The notes under the pieces were generated by a model. The model was given only the letters and a program-made list of their open reading frames with translations, was not told the DNA's origin and ran no database searches. From positions 1 through 7,615 of the forward strand of contig JAIELM010000056.1 in NCBI GenBank assembly GCA_019752975.1: 7,615 nucleotides of DNA. The letters are read 5' to 3'. Within the stretch, counting starts at the first letter, position 1. Each line of letters opens with the position of its first letter. The position numbers and the translations under genes are program-made. Below are positions 1 to 6,370 of this stretch, piece by piece. The stretch comes from Undibacterium sp. Its GTDB lineage: Bacteria; Pseudomonadota; Gammaproteobacteria; Burkholderiales; Burkholderiaceae_D.

Positions 1-480
1 CCGCGTGAACGTAACAGCCAAAGTTTAAGTGCCCGTTGGAACCACCATGTCACCGCGCTAGATGGTACGACTAGGTTGAGTTACCGCTATTTTTCTGACT
101 CTTGGGGCATTCAAGCGCATACCCTCAATATAGAATATGTGCAGAGCTTGCCAAACGCTTGGAGCTTAACGCCCTTAGTACGTCTATACAGTCAAAGTGC
201 GGCCCATTTTTATGTCGACGCTGGCCCTAGCGATTTTCCATTTCCACCCAATCCACCTGAAGGCGCGCTCCACTTTAGCGAAGATCAACGATTATCTGCG
301 TTTGGCGCACGGACTTATGGTTTCAAACTATCCAAGCGAATAGATGCCGATTGGTCAGTCGATCTCAAGTTTGAACAATATACTCAACGCTCTCGATGGC
401 GCTGGTTTGGTTCCGGTAGTCCTGGTCTATTAGCTTTTTACGCGCGCAGTATTCAGCTTGGCGTCTCGCGACAATTTTAA
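1..480 (+). CDS. DUF3570 family outer-membrane protein, C-terminal part (5' end outside window)
   Basis: The frame is open from the first base, so this is the last 159 residues of a longer protein. Family members are usually around 400 residues. The TTG at 76 is only an internal codon. The segment has alternating polar and aromatic residues typical of beta-strands, including L-S-Y-R-Y-F-S-D-S-W-G-I-Q-A-H-T and Y-S-Q-S-A-A-H-F-Y, which I recognise as DUF3570 signatures. It ends in L-G-V-S-R-Q-F, and a C-terminal Phe is the usual outer-membrane barrel assembly signal. A Pro-rich stretch (F-P-F-P-P-N-P-P) around residues 80-87 of the visible part is probably an extracellular loop. The stop lies 24 nt before apbE, suggesting one transcript. 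From memory, DUF3570 genes often sit with ApbE, DUF4266 and thioredoxin-like genes; the latter two would lie left of the window. The molecular function is unknown. Confidence 0.82.
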   Translation, partial: PRERNSQSLSARWNHHVTALDGTTRLSYRYFSDSWGIQAHTLNIEYVQSLPNAWSLTPLVRLYSQSAAHFYVDAGPSDFPFPPNPPEGALHFSEDQRLSAFGARTYGFKLSKRIDADWSVDLKFEQYTQRSRWRWFGSGSPGLLAFYARSIQLGVSRQF

Positions 481-504
481 TGGACTACGCTTGGCATGTG
501 ATCT

Positions 505-1416
505 ATGAAAACCTTTAAAATTCCCTTCGATGCCATGGCATGCCACTGCGAAATCGTATTGGAATGTACTGATGAAACCGCCGCCTACAAATTAGCACAA
601 GGTGCGATTATGGAAGTACAAAGGATAGAGTATCGCTACTCGCGCTATCGTCCTGACAGCATCATTTCACAGATCAATGCTGCCGCTGGCCGCTCTTTTG
701 TTGCATGTGATGACGAGACTTGGGCTTTACTCAATTACGCCGATCATCTATATGAAACGAGTGACGGCTTGTTCGATATTACAGCAGGCGTGTTACGCCA
801 AGTATGGAATTTTAACGACGCGCAATTACCAAGCAAGCAGCGCTTAGCGCAAATTTGTGAGCTCATTTCTTGGTCTAGCGTAGAGCGTCAGCAACAACAA
901 ATACGTTTGCCGCAGGTGGGAATGGAACTAGACTTTGGCGGCTTCGGCAAAGAATATGCAGCGGATAAAGCTGCAGCACAATTAACCACCGTTGGAGTAG
1001 AACATGGCTACGTCAACCTTGGTGGCGACCTACGTGTAATCGGTCCAAAACCAGATGGACAAGCTTGGATGATGGGCATACAAGATCCTCGTGACAAGAC
1101 CAAATTAGTCGCCAGCATTCCAATAAAACAGGGCGCTTTAGCCACCAGCGGCGACTACCAACGTTACTTCGACATAGCGGGAAAACGTTATTGCCACATT
1201 CTCGATCCCCATACCGGTCAACCTGTTGATTATTGGCGCAGCGTCAGTGTCATTGCGCCCTTGGCCATTATGGCAGGCAATTACAGTACCATCACCATGT
1301 TAAAGCAAAGTGCAGGCTTAGATTTTCTTGAAGCATCAAACTTGAGCTATTTAGCGATCGACCATCAAGGAAAAATCCACATGAATTCGGAGGTAAAGCA
1401 TCATGACAAATGTTAA
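505..1416 (+). CDS. apbE: FAD:protein FMN transferase (ApbE family)
   Basis: ApbE enzymes use FAD to attach FMN covalently to a Thr or Ser of a target protein, releasing AMP, with a divalent metal. This 303-residue protein shows the family blocks in order: F-D-A-M-A-C-H-C-E near 8-16, E-L-D-F-G-G-F-G-K-E-Y-A-A-D at 141-154, N-L-G-G-D-L at 171-176, A-L-A-T-S-G-D-Y-Q-R-Y-F at 211-222 and H-I-L-D-P-H-T-G-Q-P-V at 231-241. There is no signal peptide or lipobox, so it probably acts in the cytoplasm, unlike the periplasmic lipoprotein ApbE of enteric bacteria. In the usual A-D-x-x-x-T metal site the Asp aligns with Gly258 (A-G-N-Y-S-T), while Thr262 is kept. I recall this as a feature of the DUF3570-linked subgroup. 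No clear Shine-Dalgarno precedes the ATG at 505, and the 24-nt gap fits read-through from the DUF3570 gene. The end overlaps the next gene by 14 nt. Confidence 0.96.
   Translation: MKTFKIPFDAMACHCEIVLECTDETAAYKLAQGAIMEVQRIEYRYSRYRPDSIISQINAAAGRSFVACDDETWALLNYADHLYETSDGLFDITAGVLRQVWNFNDAQLPSKQRLAQICELISWSSVERQQQQIRLPQVGMELDFGGFGKEYAADKAAAQLTTVGVEHGYVNLGGDLRVIGPKPDGQAWMMGIQDPRDKTKLVASIPIKQGALATSGDYQRYFDIAGKRYCHILDPHTGQPVDYWRSVSVIAPLAIMAGNYSTITMLKQSAGLDFLEASNLSYLAIDHQGKIHMNSEVKHHDKC
1389..1393 (+). promoter_or_regulatory. Shine-Dalgarno of the first RTX gene, inside apbE
   Basis: GGAGG lies 9 nt before the ATG at 1403 and within the last codons of apbE. It is the clearest ribosome-binding site in the window. 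It fixes the start at 1403 and makes the 14-nt overlap with apbE (1403-1416) credible rather than a prediction artefact. Confidence 0.75.
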
Positions 1417-2692
1417 AGGAACCAATGGCAATGACTCTTGGACGGTAGTTAGTCCCGTCACTGTTACCATCGATGGCTTGGGTGGCATAGACACCCTCCA
1501 TTTAGGCACTTCCGCACGCTTTGAATACTCGATTTTTCAGCTTGCTGATGGCGGCATTCAAGTCGACTCTATCTCTGGTGCCAGCGGCAGTGGTGGCCTA
1601 CACGCCACTCTTTACAATGTCGAAAGACTGGCTTTTGAAAGCGATACGGACATCGTCGACTTAAGAACTTTATTTGTCGACACCACGCCTCCAGTTGTAG
1701 TCAACTTCAGCCCTAATCAACAAGCGAATGATGTCGCGGTTGGCGCAAATATCGTCTTCACCTTCAGCGAAGCCATTTTACGCGGCACTGGCATAATCAC
1801 ACTCAAAACTGCCGAGGGGAATTTAGTCGCCAGCTATAATGCAGCGAACAGCAGCAATTTAAGCTTTTCTGGCAGTACCCTAGCGATTGATCCAAGCGCA
1901 GATCTGCAATTTAACCAGACCTATAAGATAGAAATCGCCGCCGGCAGCGTGATCGACCTAAAAGGTAACGTCTATGCTGGAACCAATAACTACTCCTTCA
2001 CCACCTTAGCGCCATCGGTCATCAACGGTAGCAACAATAACGACACCCTGCTAGGTAGTAACGGCAACGACAGCATTAATGCACTTGGTGGCAACGACAC
2101 CATTACTGGCAACGCGGGCGATGACAATATCAACGGAGGTGATGGCCTAGATACTGCAATATATGTTGGTAAAAGAGCCGAATATCTGGTCACCGCACAA
2201 AATTCAAATTTTAGCGTTCAAGATCTGTTCACACGTGACGGCACAGACACGCTGAGTCAAGTCGAACGCCTACTCTTTTCTGACGTCGCTTTAGCCTTGG
2301 ACATCAACGGCGTATCTGGGCAAGCTTACCGCATCTATCAGGCGGCATTTGATCGCAAACCCGACTTGATCGGTCTAGGCTATTGGATCAATGCGATGGA
2401 CAAACTAGGCTTTAATATCACGATGGTCGCAGCGAGTTTTTTTGAACAAGTCGAGTTCAAAACATTGTATGGCGACAATCCCGATACCAGCACCCTAGTA
2501 AACACTCTTTACCACAATGTGTTACACCGCGAACCCGAAAAAGCCGGCTTTGATTTTTGGGTCAAAGCGCTCAACGACGGCATCATCAGCCGCGCTGGAG
2601 TGCTGGCTAGTTTTTGCGATAGCCCAGAGAATCAGGCCTTGGTGATTGGCTCTATACAAAATGGAATAGATTACACACTTTGGCAGGGATAG
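1403..2692 (+). CDS. RTX-repeat protein with SbsA-type Ig-like domain and C-terminal DUF4214 (probable type I secretion substrate)
   Basis: A 429-residue protein with no N-terminal signal peptide, as expected for type I secretion substrates. Residues 1-92 form a module starting G-T-N-G-N-D and ending in Y-N-V-E-R-L-A-F. Residues 93-202 resemble an SbsA/Big_5 Ig-like domain (D-T-T-P-P-V-V, F-S-E-A-I, Y-K-I-E-I-A-A-G-S-V-I-D-L-K-G-N). Residues 206-250 hold about four calcium-binding RTX-type nonapeptides (G-S-N-G-N-D-S-I-N, A-L-G-G-N-D-T-I-T, G-N-A-G-D-D-N-I-N, G-G-D-G-L-D-T-A-I). Residues 252-300 carry the G-T-D-T-L-S-Q-V-E-R-L-L-F beta module. Residues 302-425 match DUF4214 (A-Y-R-I-Y-Q-A-A-F-D-R-K-P-D, L-Y-H-N-V-L-H-R-E-P), ending L-W-Q-G. 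The gene overlaps apbE and has its own strong Shine-Dalgarno. Residues 55-61 (D-S-I-S-G-A-S) fit the ApbE flavinylation consensus. The cargo function is unknown, and no secretion pump is in the window. Confidence 0.9.
   Translation: MTNVKGTNGNDSWTVVSPVTVTIDGLGGIDTLHLGTSARFEYSIFQLADGGIQVDSISGASGSGGLHATLYNVERLAFESDTDIVDLRTLFVDTTPPVVVNFSPNQQANDVAVGANIVFTFSEAILRGTGIITLKTAEGNLVASYNAANSSNLSFSGSTLAIDPSADLQFNQTYKIEIAAGSVIDLKGNVYAGTNNYSFTTLAPSVINGSNNNDTLLGSNGNDSINALGGNDTITGNAGDDNINGGDGLDTAIYVGKRAEYLVTAQNSNFSVQDLFTRDGTDTLSQVERLLFSDVALALDINGVSGQAYRIYQAAFDRKPDLIGLGYWINAMDKLGFNITMVAASFFEQVEFKTLYGDNPDTSTLVNTLYHNVLHREPEKAGFDFWVKALNDGIISRAGVLASFCDSPENQALVIGSIQNGIDYTLWQG
1565..1585 (+). other. Candidate ApbE flavinylation motif (D-S-I-S-G-A-S) in the RTX protein
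   Basis: Codons 55-61 of the RTX protein encode D-x-x-S-G-A-S. Known ApbE targets (NqrB/NqrC, RnfG, NosR, some fumarate reductases) have a D-x-x-[S/T]-G-A-[T/S] core, with FMN on the last Thr or Ser. This is the only S-G-A-[S/T] I found in the proteins of this window. The motif is short and lies in a Gly/Ser-rich loop, so chance or an unrelated structural role is possible. Confidence 0.35.
2018..2689 (+). repeat. Copy 1 of duplicated RTX/DUF4214 coding module
   Basis: Codons 206-429 of the first RTX gene align with no gap to codons 267-490 of the second, with a constant offset of 1749 nt. Over the last 129 residues I counted 17 amino-acid differences by hand (about 87% identical). The longest identical DNA run I saw is 38 nt, at 2510-2547. 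The similarity is weaker in the RTX and beta-module part. Confidence 0.9.
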
Positions 2693-2748
2693 ACGAAAGC
2701 CTGACGCCAATAATCTGCTTAGCTATTAAATTCTCCTACATCCTAGGG

Positions 2749-2768
2749 GGTAGGTGTGAACACCTACC
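2749..2768. repeat. Perfect inverted repeat, possible 3'-end hairpin
   Basis: GGTAGGTG, loop TGAA, CACCTACC: a perfect 8-bp stem with a 4-nt loop, 57 nt after the first RTX gene's stop. No T-run follows (TGCTCTGCC), so it is not a standard intrinsic terminator. It could protect the 3' end, act as an attenuating hairpin or be a REP-like element. Confidence 0.6.
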
Positions 2769-2878
2769 TGCTCTGCCACTCTTGGAGCTAAACTCAGTAC
2801 TAGATAAAAATCCACGTCAAGAATAAACCAAAGACAAATTAATTTTATTTAATTTTAAGTAGTAAATTTATGGGATCA

Positions 2879-2913
2879 TTAGCCATTAGCCATTAGCTAT
2901 TAACCATTAACAC
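2879..2913. repeat. Five tandem 7-bp units (TTAGCCA type)
   Basis: Consecutive heptamers are TTAGCCA, TTAGCCA, TTAGCTA, TTAACCA and TTAACAC. The first two are identical and the others differ from the first by one to a few bases. The array ends about 55 nt before the GTG start of the second RTX gene, where promoter or operator elements would be expected. Confidence 0.75.
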
Positions 2914-2968
2914 TGCAACTACATTCATCCGTTTGAATCTAGTCAATTTCAAAGAAATGGAATAAAGC

Positions 2969-4441
2969 GTGCTTCAAAATAACTATTACCAGCCCCCAGT
3001 TTCACTCGATACCACGCCGCCCACATTACTTGGCATCAAAATCACCTCAAGCTTAGATGCCGATTCGGGATTTGAAAAAATAAATTTTAGCGCTAACGCC
3101 ACGGATGCGTCTGGAATTAAAAATGTCATTTATCATCTAGATAGGACATTGAATATTGGCGATTTTTTTTATCCAGACCACATCGATATTGAGCAAGGTT
3201 GGGATGACAGCACGCCCACAGAAGCCAACAGCGAATTAATTACAGATCGATACACCCACCCGGGAATTTATACAATTACATCGGTCGACGTTCAAGATAA
3301 AGCTGGGAACCTGCATAACTATACCAATGCGGAACTAAAAACATTAGGACAGCAAACAAGTTTTACGGTCACCAACCTTACTATGGTGAAGGAAGCATTC
3401 TTAGTTATTCCATGGATGAATAGTGACAAGATGGCCTTGCAAATTTTGACCTCAAAATGGACCAGCAACACCAACACCCTCGCCTTCACTCTTAACTACG
3501 ACAGTTCTGTCGTTCACTTTGAATCGTGGAAAGCATCGAGTACTGGGAGCTATTCCGTTTCAACTTCAGTGTCCGAAGTCGGCGCGGTTGGCACACTCAA
3601 TTTTTCCGCTAGCATCGACAATGGGGGAAATAATCTGGATATCGTCCGACTCGAATTTAGTGGTAAGCTTAACGCTGGAACATTGGACTACTATTTCTCT
3701 GGGACCACGGTAAATAAAGAAACCATTGCAAGTAGTGGTGGGCACTTCAGCTTTAGCTTGCCGCCTGTGATCGACGGCACGGCTCTTGCAGATACTCTCG
3801 TAGGTGGAGTGGCCAATGAAATAATAAATGGTATGGGCGGCAATGACCGAATTACTGGCGGCAAAGGCAGTGACGCAATTAACGGTGGCGATGGCCTTGA
3901 TACGGCCGTGTATGTCGGAAAACGAATTGAATATGAAGTAAAGAAAAAAGATGGCCAGTTCACTGTGGGGGACCACTTAGATCGTGATGGCCTAGATACC
4001 TTAGATCATGTTGAACGCCTCTTATTCAATGACGGCGCGCTAGCATTAGACACCGACGGAGCTGCCGGGCAAGCCTATCGACTTTATCAGGCGGCATTTG
4101 ACCGCAAACCCGACTTGATCGGTCTTGGGTATTGGATCAATGCGATGGACAAGCTAGGTTTCAATGTCACGATGGTCGCGGCAAGTTTTTTTGAATCTAG
4201 CGAATTTCAGAATCTTTACGGAAAAAATCTCGACAACAGTGCTTTGGTCAACACCCTCTACCACAATGTGTTACACCGCGAACCCGAAAAAGCCGGTTTT
4301 GATTTTTGGGTCAACGCGCTCAACGATGGCATCATCAGCCGCGCTGGGGTGCTGGCTAGTTTTTGCGACAGCACCGAGAATCAGGCCTTGGTGATTGGCT
4401 CCATACAAAATGGCATTGAGTATACTTTGTGGCAGGGGTAA
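2969..4441 (+). CDS. RTX-repeat protein with Ig-like and cohesin-like regions and C-terminal DUF4214 (probable type I secretion substrate)
   Basis: A 490-residue protein from a GTG start. An in-frame TAA at 2963-2965 rules out an upstream extension, and the Shine-Dalgarno is weak (GGA about 7 nt upstream). Residues 14-136 look like an Ig-like domain (D-T-T-P-P-T-L-L-G, T-D-A-S-G-I-K-N-V, Y-T-I-T-S-V-D-V-Q-D-K-A-G-N). Residues 140-262 resemble a cohesin-type fold (L-A-F-T-L-N-Y-D-S-S-V-V-H-F, later V-R-L-E-F-S-G-K-L), which is a weaker call. Residues 267-315 have degenerate RTX repeats (G-M-G-G-N-D-R-I-T, G-G-K-G-S-D-A-I-N, G-G-D-G-L-D-T-A-V), followed by the D-T-L-D-H-V-E-R-L-L-F module and DUF4214 at 363-486, ending L-W-Q-G. 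There is no signal peptide. The last 224 residues are paralogous to the preceding RTX protein, while the front part is not. The N-terminal module that precedes D-T-T-P-P in that paralogue is missing. Probably an exported surface or extracellular protein; the exact role is unknown. Confidence 0.88.
   Translation: MLQNNYYQPPVSLDTTPPTLLGIKITSSLDADSGFEKINFSANATDASGIKNVIYHLDRTLNIGDFFYPDHIDIEQGWDDSTPTEANSELITDRYTHPGIYTITSVDVQDKAGNLHNYTNAELKTLGQQTSFTVTNLTMVKEAFLVIPWMNSDKMALQILTSKWTSNTNTLAFTLNYDSSVVHFESWKASSTGSYSVSTSVSEVGAVGTLNFSASIDNGGNNLDIVRLEFSGKLNAGTLDYYFSGTTVNKETIASSGGHFSFSLPPVIDGTALADTLVGGVANEIINGMGGNDRITGGKGSDAINGGDGLDTAVYVGKRIEYEVKKKDGQFTVGDHLDRDGLDTLDHVERLLFNDGALALDTDGAAGQAYRLYQAAFDRKPDLIGLGYWINAMDKLGFNVTMVAASFFESSEFQNLYGKNLDNSALVNTLYHNVLHREPEKAGFDFWVNALNDGIISRAGVLASFCDSTENQALVIGSIQNGIEYTLWQG
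3767..4438 (+). repeat. Copy 2 of duplicated RTX/DUF4214 coding module
   Basis: Direct-repeat partner of 2018-2689, same length (224 codons) and no gaps. In the last 171 nt before the stop I counted 16 base differences by hand (about 91% identical). The longest shared run is at 4259-4296. The differences include silent and replacement changes, so this is an older duplication or one partly homogenised, not an assembly duplicate. Confidence 0.9.
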
Positions 4442-4490
4442 AGAATACGCACGGCTTTTTTTCATGCTAAGGTAGCGTCTTTATTCTTAC

Positions 4491-4495
4491 AGAGG
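4491..4495 (+). promoter_or_regulatory. Shine-Dalgarno of the GST gene
   Basis: AGAGG lies 6 nt before the ATG at 4502 and supports that start. Confidence 0.55.
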
Positions 4496-4501
4496 CGCGC
4501 C

Positions 4502-5143
4502 ATGATCCAACTCTACTATTCTCCAGGTACCGCATGCTTAGCACCGCATTTTTTGTTGGAGGAATTGGGCCTGCCCTATGAATTAGTGTTAGTCGATACC
4601 GAAAAAAAACAGCACCAAGAAGCTGCCTATTTACAGCTTAATCCCAAGGGAACTATTCCATTCTTAATCGACGATCATTTGCATTTAAGCGAGAGTGCGG
4701 CAATTTGTTTTTATTTGTCCGAAAATTATGGAAAACATGAATTCGCTTCCTCTACAGATGTGAAAGAGCGTGCTCAATTACTGCAATGGTTAATGTATTT
4801 ATCCAATACCCTGCAAGCCGAATTACTGAGCTATTTTTATCCTGAACGACTTACCGAAGATGCGATTACGGCTGCACAGGTCAAAGCCAAGGCGACACAA
4901 AGAATCGCACTGATGCTCGACCTTATTGATCAAAAATTGTCCGAATCGAACTGCGCTTATCTCTTAGGAGAACAAATCAGTATTGCCGATCTGTTTTTAT
5001 TCATGCTCTGTCGTTGGACCCGTGGCATGCAAAAACCAGCGCGAGTATATCCTCATCTCAACCCTTATCTCGCGCTCCTCCTACAGCGTCCGGCGATCGT
5101 CAAAGCATTTACCATGGAAGGATTGGCGGCGCCATATTATTGA
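4502..5143 (+). CDS. Glutathione S-transferase family protein
   Basis: A 213-residue protein of normal GST length, soluble and without a signal peptide. The N-terminal thioredoxin-fold domain (about 1-76) has Y-Y-S-P-G-T-A-C-L-A-P-H at 5-16, N-P-K-G-T-I-P-F-L at 47-55 with the cis-Pro at 53, and S-E-S-A-A-I at 63-68, whose Glu64-Ser65 bind the gamma-glutamyl part of glutathione in known GSTs. The helical C-terminal domain has the folding motif G-E-Q-I-S-I-A-D-L-F-L-F at 156-167. The beta-class catalytic Cys aligns with Ala11, while a Cys sits one position later at 12, so whether it is a classical beta-class enzyme is uncertain. The substrate cannot be told from sequence. It stands 60 nt after the second RTX gene and converges on mutY with a 35-nt gap, so a functional link to either is not evident. 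Confidence 0.93.
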   Translation: MIQLYYSPGTACLAPHFLLEELGLPYELVLVDTEKKQHQEAAYLQLNPKGTIPFLIDDHLHLSESAAICFYLSENYGKHEFASSTDVKERAQLLQWLMYLSNTLQAELLSYFYPERLTEDAITAAQVKAKATQRIALMLDLIDQKLSESNCAYLLGEQISIADLFLFMLCRWTRGMQKPARVYPHLNPYLALLLQRPAIVKAFTMEGLAAPYY

Positions 5144-5178
5144 CTTTCGAAGACGATGATGCCCTTTGCAAAGCAAAA

Positions 5179-6300
5179 CTAAAAACCGCTCAATAAGCTT
5201 TTGATCGGTGCAGGCAAAGCGGCATCTGCTACCGTAGACAGAGGTAACCACACATAACGGGGCTGGGCAACCGTAGCAATTCTTTCGGATATGTTGACCT
5301 GTACTACGTGCATATGTAACTTGAAGTGGGTAAAGACATGACTAATAGGCGATAAAAGAGTGACTTGCTCAACCTCACCAAATTTTTGTGCGTATTGGCT
5401 AGCGACCTGTATTTGAGCTTCAGTCTTCAATAATTTTTCACTCAAATTCATTTGCATACCCTCCATTTCTGGCAAGGATAATAGTCCTCCCCAAATACCA
5501 CTATTGGGGCGTTGCTCCAACAATACCTGCCCTGCGTGAACCAGCGCTAGCATGACGGCGTGTTTTTCTTTTTGAATTTTTTTAGGCTTCTTGGTCGGGA
5601 GTTCTGCCGTGCGTGCAGTAGCATGGGCGACGCAAATTTTTTGTAATGGACATGCGGCGCAATTGGGCTTACTGCGCGAACACAAACTAGCGCCCAAATC
5701 CATGAGGCCTTGCGTGTAGGCTTGTATCTCCTGTTCCGGCAATAAAGCTTCGGCGCGCAGCCATAATGCATCCTCAATTTGCTTAATGCCAGGATAGCCT
5801 TCCACCCCAAAAACGCGGGTAAAAACACGTTTAACGTTACCGTCTAAAATCGCCGCTCGCGTACCGTAAGAAAATGCAGTAATAGCGGCTGCGGTAGAAC
5901 GACCTATGCCAGGTAAGTCCTGCAACAACTTGGGATCGACGGGAAATTGGGCCTGATACTGCGCTACTACTTGCCGAGCGCACTGATGTAGATTTCGAGC
6001 ACGAGTGTAATAACCCAAGCCACTCCACAAGGCCATCACCGCCTCAGAAGGTGCCTCGGCTAAACTTTCCACTGAAGGAAAACGCTCCAGAAATTTTTGA
6101 TAATACGGGATCACCGCTGTGACCTGAGTTTGTTGCAACATGATCTCAGACAACCAGACGCGATAAGCATCACGGCTTTGCTGCCACGGCAAATGGTGGC
6201 GACCAAATTGTTTTTGCCAAGTGATAATACGCTTGGAAAAGCTAGGGTCGTAGTAAGGTGAATTTTGTTGGAACTGATTGATATTCTTAATCTTATTCAT
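5179..6300 (-). CDS. mutY: Adenine DNA glycosylase MutY
   Basis: Removes adenine mispaired with 8-oxoguanine or guanine in base-excision repair, limiting G:C to T:A mutations. From the ATG at 6300 the protein has 373 residues, near the usual ~350-370. S-E-I-M-L-Q-Q-T-Q-V at 51-60 holds catalytic Glu52. The helix-hairpin-helix is L-P-G-I-G-R-S-T-A at 129-137. I-L-D-G-N-V-K-R-V at 151-159 holds catalytic Asp153. The [4Fe-4S] cluster has Cys207, 214, 217 and 223 with C-x6-C-x2-C-x5-C spacing. The C-terminal NUDIX-like domain that reads 8-oxoG spans about 245-373 and has H-V-F-T-H-F at 321-326, where many homologues have F-S-H. An alternative GTG at 6327 would add nine residues (I-K-I-G-K-S-A-S after the start). 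I prefer the ATG because conserved sequence begins only about 20 residues into the protein; neither start has a clear Shine-Dalgarno. The gene may be read with the upstream propeller gene, 101 nt away on the same strand. Confidence 0.96.
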   Translation of the reverse strand: MNKIKNINQFQQNSPYYDPSFSKRIITWQKQFGRHHLPWQQSRDAYRVWLSEIMLQQTQVTAVIPYYQKFLERFPSVESLAEAPSEAVMALWSGLGYYTRARNLHQCARQVVAQYQAQFPVDPKLLQDLPGIGRSTAAAITAFSYGTRAAILDGNVKRVFTRVFGVEGYPGIKQIEDALWLRAEALLPEQEIQAYTQGLMDLGASLCSRSKPNCAACPLQKICVAHATARTAELPTKKPKKIQKEKHAVMLALVHAGQVLLEQRPNSGIWGGLLSLPEMEGMQMNLSEKLLKTEAQIQVASQYAQKFGEVEQVTLLSPISHVFTHFKLHMHVVQVNISERIATVAQPRYVWLPLSTVADAALPAPIKSLLSGF

Positions 6301-6370
6301 TGAGGCGGATTTGCCTATTTTAATCACATGCTAGGATTAAAATCTGCGTGAATTTATTGATCGGTGTTTA

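Larger units (their letters stand above)
2693..2968. other. A+T-rich intergenic region between the two RTX genes
   Basis: This 276-nt spacer has no supported gene. It holds a perfect hairpin (2749-2768), an A/T-dominated stretch at about 2836-2870 and five 7-bp tandem units (2879-2913). The second RTX gene probably has its own promoter here. I found no convincing -35/-10 pair. In the frame of the downstream GTG, a TAA at 2963 closes the frame immediately upstream. Confidence 0.6.

Noticed and set aside
76..78. TTG as start of a complete 134-residue gene
   Set aside because: The frame is open back to base 1 and the upstream residues continue the DUF3570 pattern, so this is an internal codon of a partial gene.
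3566..3976. 136-codon minus-strand open frame
   Set aside because: Lies wholly inside the second RTX gene, has no recognisable domain and is antisense to clear RTX repeats.
4441..4488. AAGAATA...TATTCTT inverted repeat after the second RTX gene
   Set aside because: A 7-bp A/T-rich stem with a 34-nt loop is expected by chance and would not be stable.
5164..5177. CTTTGCAAAG palindrome and TTTGC/GCAAA hairpin between GST and mutY as a bidirectional terminator
   Set aside because: The stem is only 5 bp and A/T-rich with no proper T-run on either side; too weak to call.
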